NCBI GenBank assembly: GCA_016860845.1
Contig: BOKF01000030.1
Span: 48,073-112,072 of the forward strand
DNA: 64,000 bases
DNA from: Chloroflexota bacterium
GTDB lineage: Bacteria > Chloroflexota > Anaerolineae > 4572-78 > J111
Reading direction: 5' to 3'
This document shows positions 1 through 7,794 of the stretch, piece after piece. Every line of letters starts with the position of its first letter. Position 1 is the stretch's first letter. The notes below the pieces were generated by a model. The model was given only the letters and a program-made list of their open reading frames with translations, searched no databases and was not told where the DNA came from. Both the position numbers and the translations under genes were made by a program.

Positions 1-59
1 AAGGCATATCGAAGAGTAAGGGCATAAGTCTCCTCGCTGGTGGCTACAGAACGTTAGGG

Positions 60-1328
60 CTAATTTTGGACCGGGTAGGTATAGCCGCCGTGAGTCAGCA
101 CGCCGATTCTTGCCTCTGGGCCAGCCTCCGCCAAATGGGCGTCAACAGCCTCCTGCAAGGAAGCAAAATAGCCAAAACCAACATCTCTGACCTCTACTTC
201 ATTCAAACTTGTTGTCACAAGGGTCAAGCGCATATGCTGCAACATCCGGGCCATCTGCAACACTTCGGCGGCCATACTTTTATCGGTTAGTTGACCCCTG
301 TTAACCGCGTCAATAACTTCCTCGGCTTGCAGCCCCATGAGCCATAAGAACTCGGGATGAGGTCCCACTCCCTCACGGCAGGGGGCATTGAGAATAACCA
401 CTCCACCGGGTTTGACCATTAACTCTCCCGCCCAGACAGCCATGCTCGACTGCCAGAAATCAATATCTTTGGGGTAGGCGTTAGCCACAACAATCTCGTA
501 GCGTTCCTTGAAGGGTACGCTGAAGATAGCTCTAGCGGCGCGAACGGCAGCGCGTTGGGCTGCGACAAAGTGCCCCCCCATGACCGCAGTGATGTCCCCG
601 GCGGGCGTCATGACGACGTTCAGGATATAATCCAGGCCGATAAGATCCACCACGGCTTCCATATTTTCCCGGATAGGCGTCGTCTCACGCCCCAGCAGGT
701 TTTCGGGAAAAGCCGCCGCCAGGAAATGATTCTCATTGACCGTGCGATCACTGCACATCCCTGGCAGGATAATTTTGGCCCCCCCAGACCAGCCCACATC
801 GGCATGAGGCACCACACTGCCTACCCCTATCACGATATCGGCCTCAATGACAGCCCGGTGGACTTCAATCGGCACGTCCGCCCAAGATTGTTGGGTATCA
901 AAAAAGGCCTCCTGGTGCTGAGCCGGGGTATTAATCACAGGGAAACGCCGGGCCACATCTCGGCCTAATTTCCATTCGATTTCAGCACTAGTCATCGGCC
1001 GATGTGCTCCCAGGGCCAGGCCAAAAGTAATATTCTCTGCTCGACAGCCGAGTTCAGTTAGATAGTCGAGCAAAACCGGGATAATCTCACGGGTTGGGGT
1101 TGTCCGGGTGATATCGTCCACCACAATCAAAAGCCTTTGCCCTGGTTTGATCATCTCCGCGAGGGGCACACAGCCAATCGGCTCGGTTAAGGCGCGTCTA
1201 ACGAGAGTTTGGGGATCAGCCGGCGCCGGCACGGCTGCCGGTGAAAGAACCTCTCCCAGGTTGCGGGCCGGCACATGAAATTGAAATTTCGCCCCCGAGC
1301 CAGGTAACGTAATAGCTACGCTGTCCAT
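60..1328 (-). CDS. LarA-like (DUF2088) nickel-pincer 2-hydroxyacid racemase
   Basis: 422 aa. LarA enzymes racemise lactate or related 2-hydroxyacids using a covalently bound nickel-pincer nucleotide (NPN). The active-site pattern is intact: D72/R75 in DDITR, H109 in GAHRP, H175 in VVPH, the cofactor lysine K185 in SGGAK, and H201. The spacing matches the H108/H174/K184/H200 set of lactate racemase almost exactly. The start is ATG with an AAAGGAA ribosome site. It is the last gene of the potDABC operon, 105 nt after potC, so the acid substrate may enter through that transporter (inference). The cofactor genes larB, larC and larE are not in the window. The substrate is unknown, since many LarA homologues act on acids other than lactate. 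A second copy lies at 11649-12872. Confidence 0.85.
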   Translation of the reverse strand: MDSVAITLPGSGAKFQFHVPARNLGEVLSPAAVPAPADPQTLVRRALTEPIGCVPLAEMIKPGQRLLIVVDDITRTTPTREIIPVLLDYLTELGCRAENITFGLALGAHRPMTSAEIEWKLGRDVARRFPVINTPAQHQEAFFDTQQSWADVPIEVHRAVIEADIVIGVGSVVPHADVGWSGGAKIILPGMCSDRTVNENHFLAAAFPENLLGRETTPIRENMEAVVDLIGLDYILNVVMTPAGDITAVMGGHFVAAQRAAVRAARAIFSVPFKERYEIVVANAYPKDIDFWQSSMAVWAGELMVKPGGVVILNAPCREGVGPHPEFLWLMGLQAEEVIDAVNRGQLTDKSMAAEVLQMARMLQHMRLTLVTTSLNEVEVRDVGFGYFASLQEAVDAHLAEAGPEARIGVLTHGGYTYPVQN

Positions 1329-1433
1329 ATTTCATTCCTTTCAGACATCACGGCTGCTGGTAAAATTGGCTTCTTCGTTTGCTGTATATCCGGGGGATAG
1401 TTGGTAACTATATTCCATCTAAACGATGCTGGT

Positions 1434-2303
1434 TCAAGAGCCAAGTTTGACTCCACCAAAACGATAGGCCAGGATGAGTAAGAGGATGGAGAAGCCCATT
1501 ACCAAGGTCCCCAGGGCGTTTAAGGATGGATTGATGCCCAGGCGTAACATACTCCAGATGACCATAGGCAGAGTACTGCCGTGACCGATATTGAAAAATG
1601 TAATCACAAACATATCAAACGACATGGCGAAAATCAGCAGCATCGCCCCGATAACCGTGGGGCGGATGAGGGGAAAGGTTATCATCCAAAATGTTTGAGT
1701 TGGGGTTGCGCCCAGGTCTTGCGCCGCTTCTTCGATGGTAAAATCAAACTCGGCCAGGCGGGCCGAGACCACCAGGACCATGTAGGGCACACAATAGACC
1801 ACATGACCAATGGTAACAGTAACCAGTGATCTGGGAATGGACAGAAAGGCGAAGAAGGCGAGCAAGGCAATGCCTACCAATAGGGTCGGTAGACTGATGG
1901 GAATAGTGATGAGGCCGCGCAAAAAATTCTTGAAGCGGAAACTATAACGGGTCAGCCCAAAAGCAGCCGGGGTGCCCAGTAAGGCTGATATAACGGCGGT
2001 GGCTATGGCGATGATGATGGTATTGTTGAGAGCCGGCCAGATGATCCTGTTTTCGAAAGCAGCCCGATACCATTTTAGGGTGAAACCAGCTAAAGGAAAA
2101 ACACCGGTAATGTTGTCGTTAAAGGAGATGAGGACCAGCATCAATACGGGTAGGAATAAGAAGAACAGAGCCAATACCGAGTAAATTTCCAGGACAGGTA
2201 CTTTGATTAAAGGGAATTTACGATCCATAGACTGCACGACAGCTTGCGGAACGGCAGCCTGATCAATGGTTGATAGGTTATCCAGGGGGCGTAGTTCGGT
2301 CAT
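1434..2303 (-). CDS. potC: ABC transporter permease, PotC-like (spermidine/putrescine type)
   Basis: 289 aa inner-membrane permease with six hydrophobic segments. The EAA loop EEAAQDLGATPTQTF, which docks on the ATPase, lies near residue 190. An N-terminal cytoplasmic tail of about 40 residues precedes TM1. Its ATG overlaps the potB stop by 4 nt (ATGA), so translation is coupled. With potB, potA and potD it forms a complete binding-protein-dependent importer of the polyamine/opine/PhnT class. The substrate cannot be assigned from sequence: the neighbouring LarA-like gene allows an organic acid, whereas the family name suggests a polyamine. Confidence 0.9.
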   Translation of the reverse strand: MTELRPLDNLSTIDQAAVPQAVVQSMDRKFPLIKVPVLEIYSVLALFFLFLPVLMLVLISFNDNITGVFPLAGFTLKWYRAAFENRIIWPALNNTIIIAIATAVISALLGTPAAFGLTRYSFRFKNFLRGLITIPISLPTLLVGIALLAFFAFLSIPRSLVTVTIGHVVYCVPYMVLVVSARLAEFDFTIEEAAQDLGATPTQTFWMITFPLIRPTVIGAMLLIFAMSFDMFVITFFNIGHGSTLPMVIWSMLRLGINPSLNALGTLVMGFSILLLILAYRFGGVKLGS

Positions 2304-3187
2304 AGCACTGGTTTCTTCAATAATTGGATGGCTTTATTCAGCAGGAACAGGGCGAGAAACCCAACCAGAAAAAGCACTACAGTCGAGAAAACCATAGCCG
2401 AGCCGAGGGGCCAGTTAGATAATGCCCCAAATTGGGTAGCCACGGCATTACCGATCATCATGCCATCCTTACCGCCGACCAATTCAGGCGTAATAAAATC
2501 ACCGGCGGATAAGAGGAAGATAAACACAAATGAAACGATCACACCTGGCATACTGAGCGGCAGGGTAACCTCAAAAAATGTTCGCAGGGGTCCGGCGCCG
2601 AGGTCTGCTGCAGCCTGAATGAGATCCCGCTCCACATTCAACAGCGCCGAATAAATGGGCAAAGTAGCAAAAGGCAGATAAACGTTTAATAAGACTAAGA
2701 CCACCCCCGCTGGTGAAAAAAGCAGATAGGACTCCGGGCCATCGGCCAAACCCACAGACATCAAAATCCAATTCACCAAACCATTCGAGCTTAAAATAGA
2801 GCGCCAGGCGTAGATTCGGATCAAATAGTTGCTAAAGAGACTGATCGCCAACAGAAATAGAATTAAATCCCGATATTTTTCGAACCTGAAAACCATGGTA
2901 TAGGCCAGTGGGTAGACAACCAGGACCGACAGCAGTGCTGTCTGAAGGCCAACCGTTAAGGAGCGGAGCATCAATTTGGTGTATACCGGCGAGCTGAAAA
3001 TGTCAATGTAGTTATTAAGATTCCACTCTCTAACGATGTCCCACTGCCGCACCGTCCAGAAACTGTAAATAAAGAAGATGCCAATAGGCACAATAAAGAA
3101 AACCAGCATAAATAGGGTCAAAGGGCCTAATCTCACAGCGGGCCGTACTATATCTTGTTGTTGTGGCTGGGTAGTTATAGCCATCAC
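2300..3187 (-). CDS. potB: ABC transporter permease, PotB-like
   Basis: 295 aa (GTG at 3187, directly followed by ATG at 3184; GGGG a few bases upstream). It is a six-TM permease with an EAA loop QAAADLGAGPLRTF near residue 195. It is the first of the two membrane subunits and overlaps potC by 4 nt. The long periplasmic loop after TM1 (about residues 45-80, WTVRQWDIVREWN) is typical of PotB-type subunits. A 91-nt spacer with an inverted repeat separates it from potA. Confidence 0.9.
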   Translation of the reverse strand: MMAITTQPQQQDIVRPAVRLGPLTLFMLVFFIVPIGIFFIYSFWTVRQWDIVREWNLNNYIDIFSSPVYTKLMLRSLTVGLQTALLSVLVVYPLAYTMVFRFEKYRDLILFLLAISLFSNYLIRIYAWRSILSSNGLVNWILMSVGLADGPESYLLFSPAGVVLVLLNVYLPFATLPIYSALLNVERDLIQAAADLGAGPLRTFFEVTLPLSMPGVIVSFVFIFLLSAGDFITPELVGGKDGMMIGNAVATQFGALSNWPLGSAMVFSTVVLFLVGFLALFLLNKAIQLLKKPVL

Positions 3188-3216
3188 TTACCCCACGTGT
3201 GTGATCACGAAAAACT

Positions 3217-3263
3217 AGGTGACAGGCATTTTTAAACAGCAGTCCGGTAAGTGCCTGTCACCT
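3217..3263. repeat. REP-like inverted repeat between potA and potB
   Basis: Perfect 12-bp arms AGGTGACAGGCA (3217-3228) and TGCCTGTCACCT (3252-3263) flank a 23-nt loop in the potA-potB spacer. A transcript would fold into a hairpin, but no T-run follows it. Such intercistronic hairpins commonly act as mRNA 3' end stabilisers or partial terminators. It resembles a dispersed palindromic repeat rather than a classical terminator. Confidence 0.6.
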
Positions 3264-3278
3264 TAATCCCGGTAATGT

Positions 3279-4355
3279 TTATTGTGATAAGACAATACAG
3301 TTCTCGCTGGTCCAGCTAAGATAAACTGGAAAGCCAGCCATGTGCAGGGGGGTGTCTTGTTCTAAATTCTGTTGAACCGTAATAAGCTGACCGCCCGGTA
3401 TCTCTACCTGATAGTACACGGCCGGTCCTTTAAAAATTGTATTGACAATATGACCTTCAACATGATTATCAAGGCCATTGCCGGGTGCGTGGGCAATCCG
3501 AACTCGCTCTGGCCGGATTGATACAAAAACTTCCTGGTTAAGCTGCAAGTCGTCTTTTCGGGGGCAAATGAGGGTAAAGGCGCCGACCGCAACCCGGCTA
3601 TACTTTTCATCTTGGGCCTCAACTCTGCCTTTGAACAGGATGGTCTCGCCGATGAACTGAGCGGCAAATACAGAATTGGGCTTTTGATAAATCTGTGTTG
3701 GGGTTCCATCCTGGACGATGACACCGTGGCTCATGACCACAATCCGGTCCGACATCGTCAGCGCCTCTTCCTGGTCGTGAGTAACATAGACGAAAGTCGT
3801 GCCCAAACGCTTATGGATATTAATCAGTTCGATTTGCATCTCCCGGCGCAGCTTTAAATCCAGGGAACCAAGGGGTTCGTCCATCAGTAATACTTTGGGA
3901 TGCATAACCAGGGCCCGGGCCAGGGCGACCCGTTGGGACTGGCCCCCACTGAGTTGCTTGGGATAACGGTCTTCGTACCCCGCCATTTTTACCAGTTCCA
4001 ACATGAAACGTACCTGCCTGGCAATCTCGGTGCGGGGAACCTTTTTCACGATGAGACCAAAGGCTACATTTTCAGCCACAGTCTTGTGAGGAAAAAGCGC
4101 CCAGCGCTGAAAAACCATGTTGACCGGGCGTTTATAGGCCGGGACATCAGTTACATCCTTACCTTCCAGGAGAATTCGTCCCTTTGTCGGAGTTTCCAAT
4201 CCAGCGCAGATGCGCAGTAAAGTTGTTTTGCCGCAACCACTCGGCCCCAGCAGCGACAGGAACTCGCCAGGTTGAACTTCAAGGTTGATGTTATCCAGGG
4301 CCTTAACCTCACCAAAGTATTTCGTTACCCCTGCAAAAGATACAGTTTGACTCAT
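3279..4355 (-). CDS. potA: ABC transporter ATP-binding protein, PotA-like
   Basis: 358 aa cytoplasmic ATPase. Walker A is GPSGCGKTT (about residue 38), the Q-loop reads FQRWALFPH, the signature is LSGGQSQRVALARAL, Walker B is VLLMDEP, and the switch histidine is in VTHDQEEA. A C-terminal TOBE-type beta domain (about residues 240-358) matches the PotA/MalK/FbpC subfamily. It couples ATP hydrolysis to transport through the PotB/PotC-like permeases encoded next in the operon. It lies 89 nt downstream of the binding-protein gene, with a strong hairpin in the spacer. Confidence 0.92.
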   Translation of the reverse strand: MSQTVSFAGVTKYFGEVKALDNINLEVQPGEFLSLLGPSGCGKTTLLRICAGLETPTKGRILLEGKDVTDVPAYKRPVNMVFQRWALFPHKTVAENVAFGLIVKKVPRTEIARQVRFMLELVKMAGYEDRYPKQLSGGQSQRVALARALVMHPKVLLMDEPLGSLDLKLRREMQIELINIHKRLGTTFVYVTHDQEEALTMSDRIVVMSHGVIVQDGTPTQIYQKPNSVFAAQFIGETILFKGRVEAQDEKYSRVAVGAFTLICPRKDDLQLNQEVFVSIRPERVRIAHAPGNGLDNHVEGHIVNTIFKGPAVYYQVEIPGGQLITVQQNLEQDTPLHMAGFPVYLSWTSENCIVLSQ

Positions 4356-4383
4356 GGGTCCAGTAACCTTCTCACCTTAGAAA

Positions 4384-4426
4384 CCGGAAGGCAGCACCTG
4401 CATCGAAGCAGATTTCTGCCTTCCGG
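4384..4426 (-). terminator. Intercistronic hairpin between potD and potA
   Basis: Perfect 11-bp inverted repeat CCGGAAGGCAG / CTGCCTTCCGG with a 21-nt loop, just after the potD stop codon. There is no long T-run. Comparable hairpins after binding-protein genes let the binding protein be made in excess over the ATPase and permeases, by partial termination or 3' end protection. That role here is inferred. Confidence 0.6.
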
Positions 4427-4444
4427 GCAACTCATCCTGGGGAC

Positions 4445-5725
4445 TTAGTTGCTTGAACTCACAATCTCGTCGTAGGCCTTGTACATTTCATCAACGGTGA
4501 CATTAGGAGGTTGGGCATCAGGGTCGGGCAATACACTCAGGGGGGCATTTTTGATCAACTCATTAACATTCGGCCAGCCCAATTTCTTGGCCAGTTCAGG
4601 ATCAATGAGGGAATAGGCCTTTTCGTTGGGAGGCGCAAATCCCATGGCCGTGGTCATGTGGGCCATAGCTTCCGCGCCAATCGCGTGATTGATCCAGGCG
4701 TGGGCAGCTTCTACATTCTTGGAATCTTTATAAATAAAATAGTAATCCGCCCACATTTTCACCGGCCCTTCCGGGACAACGGCAACAACGTCAACGCCGG
4801 CTTCGCGAGCGCGGGCAGCAATACCCTCATGACAATTATTGTTCAGCACAATATCGCCGCGGATGAGCAAATCTTGGGTCTCGCCTTCGCCGTTAACAAT
4901 GGTCTTGGCATTCTTAAATTGCTCCATCCCGAGCGCCTTAATCTCGGCCAGGTCATCCTGCGTCCATGTTCTGGCATCCAGGCTTTTCCCTAAATTCATC
5001 GCCCACAAGTACAAACTGCCCAAGGGATTGTTGGTCATGCCGTATTTGCCGATATACTCCTCTTTCTGGTAGAAATTCCAATCCGGCTCTGGCACCAGGT
5101 CGGCCCGGTAACAGATGGCGTCAAAGCCAACAAAAGCCGGGACAACGTAGAGTTTGCCGTCAATCCGTCCCCACCAATTCTCATCCTGAAAAACGGGTAA
5201 CATCTCCTTGAGGTTGGGTAACTTGGATTCATCCAGAGGCTCCAGAATTCCTTGGTCGTACATAACCATAATATAGCGGTTCATGCCAACGCCGATATCG
5301 TAGCTGCCAGGGCCTCCCGCCTTGTAGAGGCTGCTGACCTCTTCCAGATTGCTGGGATAAGTGGCGTTGAGAACAATTCCGGTTTCATCGTAAAAATCTT
5401 TGAACGCTTCGGCATCCTCATAACCTAACCAGCCAATAAAGTTTAGCTGGGCGCCCATAATGGCCGAAAGGTCTGCCGGCTCTGTCTCCGTCTCCGCAAC
5501 CGGCGCAGCCGTGACCACAACTTCTTTTTCTACAATCACTTCTTTCTCAACAATGACGGTTTCTTTGACGACGACGGTTTCGACAACTCTTTCAGGAGCG
5601 GCCGGTGCACCACACTGAGCGCCTAACACCAAGAGGGCGGTGATGATCGCCAGTAAAAGAATCGCCCGCTGATTTTGGCCCCGGAGTGACCCTCGGATAG
5701 AGACATTCTCCCATTTCGTTGACAT
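4445..5725 (-). CDS. potD: Extracellular substrate-binding lipoprotein, PotD/PotF-like
   Basis: 426 aa. A basic N-terminus, a hydrophobic stretch (about residues 22-37) and the lipobox LGAQC predict a lipoprotein anchored at Cys38-39. A low-complexity linker of V/E/K-rich repeats (VVVKETVIVEKEV and similar) follows, a style frequent in Chloroflexota binding proteins. The rest is a class-II periplasmic binding fold (LNFIGWLGYEDAE start, about residues 90-425). It is the first gene of the operon, has its own promoter, and is followed by a hairpin. It should capture the substrate for PotABC. Polyamine specificity is only a family-based guess. Confidence 0.88.
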   Translation of the reverse strand: MSTKWENVSIRGSLRGQNQRAILLLAIITALLVLGAQCGAPAAPERVVETVVVKETVIVEKEVIVEKEVVVTAAPVAETETEPADLSAIMGAQLNFIGWLGYEDAEAFKDFYDETGIVLNATYPSNLEEVSSLYKAGGPGSYDIGVGMNRYIMVMYDQGILEPLDESKLPNLKEMLPVFQDENWWGRIDGKLYVVPAFVGFDAICYRADLVPEPDWNFYQKEEYIGKYGMTNNPLGSLYLWAMNLGKSLDARTWTQDDLAEIKALGMEQFKNAKTIVNGEGETQDLLIRGDIVLNNNCHEGIAARAREAGVDVVAVVPEGPVKMWADYYFIYKDSKNVEAAHAWINHAIGAEAMAHMTTAMGFAPPNEKAYSLIDPELAKKLGWPNVNELIKNAPLSVLPDPDAQPPNVTVDEMYKAYDEIVSSSN

Positions 5726-5867
5726 GACTTCTTCCTCCTATGGACATAACCAACTAATAATGTTGCCAGATTAAATAAAATTTCTTCAACTGCTCGATAG
5801 AGATTTTTTCAATCAGCACCTCCATCTCGCCGGTAAGATCGGCTATAGCTGACCCTTCGACCAAACA

Positions 5868-5886
5868 TTTTATAGTAGTTATAAAA
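5868..5886. promoter_or_regulatory. AT-rich palindrome, candidate ROK operator
   Basis: TTTTATA-GTAGT-TATAAAA: perfect 7-bp arms around a 5-bp centre. It lies in the potD leader about 13 bp downstream of the predicted start point, where a bound repressor could block transcription. The adjacent ROK regulator gene makes it a natural candidate operator. No binding evidence exists. Confidence 0.35.
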
Positions 5887-5905
5887 ACCATATGGGAATG
5901 AGCCG

Positions 5906-5934
5906 AGTATAACACACATTTTCTTTAATTGCAA
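5906..5934 (-). promoter_or_regulatory. Sigma70-type promoter of the potDABC-larA-like operon
   Basis: Read on the minus strand: -35 TTGCAA (5934-5929), 17-bp spacer, -10 TATACT (5911-5906). It faces potD, with a leader of about 170 nt. Its -35 box is only 14 bp from the -35 box of the divergent ROK promoter, so one bound protein could affect both. Confidence 0.55.
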
Positions 5935-5948
5935 GACTCAATTTGCCC

Positions 5949-5977
5949 TTGACAGCAATAAAACTTCGTGTTACACT
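5949..5977 (+). promoter_or_regulatory. Sigma70-type promoter of the ROK regulator gene
   Basis: TTGACA (5949-5954), 17-bp spacer, TACACT (5972-5977). This is near-consensus and faces the ROK gene, about 45-90 nt upstream of its possible starts. Confidence 0.6.
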
Positions 5978-6074
5978 TTGACTTATTTTAATGACTATAA
6001 TAATAAAAGATTTATACCTGTGAATTTACTTGGCCGAAAATAGACAAGATAATCACAGAAGTCAGTTTGAACTC

Positions 6075-7346
6075 ATGGGCAATAAGTTGAAATCTGGCAA
6101 CGTACATCTGGTCCGGCAAATGAATCGGTCCGCCATTCTGCAACTCATCCGGGAGAACGGACCGGTTTCGCGGGTGAGCTTGGCCCGTTTAACCCATCTA
6201 ACCCCCGCCACCGCATTTTCCATTGTGGAGGAATTGGTTGATTTGGGACTGGTTCAAGAGGATGGTATTGGCAGTTCCGCCGGGGGCCGGAAACCGAAAT
6301 TATTTAAATTTAATCCAAACGCTTTTGCCGCCGTGGGGGTTGACCTGCGGGCAAACCGGCTGGTCGCGGTAATCACCGATTTGGATGCTCGCCCGCTTGC
6401 CAAAATTGTCCATACGTACCAGGGAGAAATTGATGGAGCTGAGGGAGCGCGGCTCATCCATGAAGCGACCCAAGAGGTAATCCGCGTTTCGGGGATGCCT
6501 GCTGAAGCCCTGGTGGGCTTGGGTATTTCTGTACCCGGCATGATTGACGCCGCGAATGGGATGGTGGTCAAAGCAGTTAACCTGGGGTGGGAACAGGTAC
6601 CGTTACGCCCCCTGTTAAGAGAGCAGCTTAATCTGCCCATTCATATCCTCGATGTAAGCGCCGCGCTGGCCATAGGAGAAACTCATTTCGGGGCAGGCAA
6701 GGGCGCCCGGAATCTGATTTGTATCAATGTGGGTAGCGGTATTGGTTCAGGTATTGTCATCGGTGAACAATTATATTGGGGCGCTGACGGCGTCGCCGGA
6801 GAAATTGGGCATATGACGGTGGACGAGGATGGGCCTCTCTGCCGCTGCGGCAATTACGGCTGCCTGGAACGATTGGCGGCAGGGCCGGCGATTGTAGAGC
6901 GGGCGATCAAAGGCTTAAAGCAAGGTGCGGCCTCCTCTATCCGCACTCTTGTCAGAGATAAACTGGAGGATGTAACCGTTGAGACCGTGGTCAAAGCCGC
7001 CAGGTCAGGCGATGATTTTGCCCGGAGCATTCTGAATGAAACGGGGCGTTATCTGGGCATGGGCATCGCTAACGTCGTCAATTTTCTCAACCCGGAGATC
7101 GTCATCGTCGGCGGGGGTGTCGCGGAGACCGCGGGCGAGACGCTGCTTGAACCCCTGCGCCAGGCGGTTAAACTGCGAGCCTTTGAAGTACATGCGCGTC
7201 GAGTGCGGATTGTCCCGGCCAAACTCGGCCTGGAAGCCTCGGCCATCGGTGATGCCACCTGGGCTATGATTAACGCCGGCTTGCTCACCCCCCAACCCGG
7301 CGTTTCCGTCGAAGTCAACGAGAGCTATGCTGTTGATGTAATTTAA
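6075..7346 (+). CDS. ROK-family transcriptional regulator
   Basis: 423 aa from ATG 6075; an upstream in-frame TTG at 6030 would add 15 residues. The N-terminus has a MarR-like winged helix (VRQMNRSAILQLIRENGPVSR ... LTPATAFSIVEELVDLGLV). A ROK actin-fold domain follows, with the cysteine motif CRCGNYGCLE that binds zinc and the preceding GEIGHM signature. ROK repressors (NagC, Mlc, XylR) release DNA when a sugar or its phosphate is bound. It is divergent from the pot operon and just upstream of the cupin/glycosidase-fold/LarA-like genes, so it probably controls both sides. The inducer is unknown but is likely a sugar or sugar acid. Confidence 0.88.
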   Translation: MGNKLKSGNVHLVRQMNRSAILQLIRENGPVSRVSLARLTHLTPATAFSIVEELVDLGLVQEDGIGSSAGGRKPKLFKFNPNAFAAVGVDLRANRLVAVITDLDARPLAKIVHTYQGEIDGAEGARLIHEATQEVIRVSGMPAEALVGLGISVPGMIDAANGMVVKAVNLGWEQVPLRPLLREQLNLPIHILDVSAALAIGETHFGAGKGARNLICINVGSGIGSGIVIGEQLYWGADGVAGEIGHMTVDEDGPLCRCGNYGCLERLAAGPAIVERAIKGLKQGAASSIRTLVRDKLEDVTVETVVKAARSGDDFARSILNETGRYLGMGIANVVNFLNPEIVIVGGGVAETAGETLLEPLRQAVKLRAFEVHARRVRIVPAKLGLEASAIGDATWAMINAGLLTPQPGVSVEVNESYAVDVI

Positions 7347-7433
7347 TCCTTTGCGACTAACCTGGCTCTGCCACTGGACTGCCCAACAACGCAAGTCCTG
7401 GTAAAATCAAATCATCTAACAGGAGAATAAATA

Positions 7434-7766
7434 GTGACAATCCATAATCACGAAGATCAGGTAACACAAACCAGCGATACTCACCATAGTGGAGCCGAGC
7501 TTATCGGGCCGGAGCAGGGGGCGGTCAACGGTTACTCGCTGGGGATCGCCATTTATTTTAGGGATACCTACAATGAACCGGGTATCCACGATGATCAGGA
7601 AGGGTTCTATGTCGTTGAAGGCAGCGGCCAGGCCAGGGTTGGCGATGAAGAGTTTGATATCCGTCCTGGCAGTGCCTTTATCGCGGCCAAAGGAGTTCCC
7701 CATTCCATCAAACGGAACCCCGACAGCGGGCCGATCAAAGTAGTTTGGAGTCACGGACCGGTGTAA
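7434..7766 (+). CDS. Small cupin-domain protein
   Basis: 110 aa, GTG start preceded by AGGAG at the proper distance. It is a single double-stranded beta-helix: the first cupin motif IHDDQEGFYVVEGSGQARVGDE carries His and Glu metal ligands, and the second reads PGSAFIAAKGVPHSI with the later histidine. Small stand-alone cupins include sugar isomerases, lyases and sensors, so the reaction cannot be named. It opens the plus-strand set that continues with the glycosidase-fold and LarA-like genes. Confidence 0.8.
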   Translation: MTIHNHEDQVTQTSDTHHSGAELIGPEQGAVNGYSLGIAIYFRDTYNEPGIHDDQEGFYVVEGSGQARVGDEEFDIRPGSAFIAAKGVPHSIKRNPDSGPIKVVWSHGPV

Positions 7767-7794
7767 TCGCGGCTGCAACGGAACAGCCCGGCTT

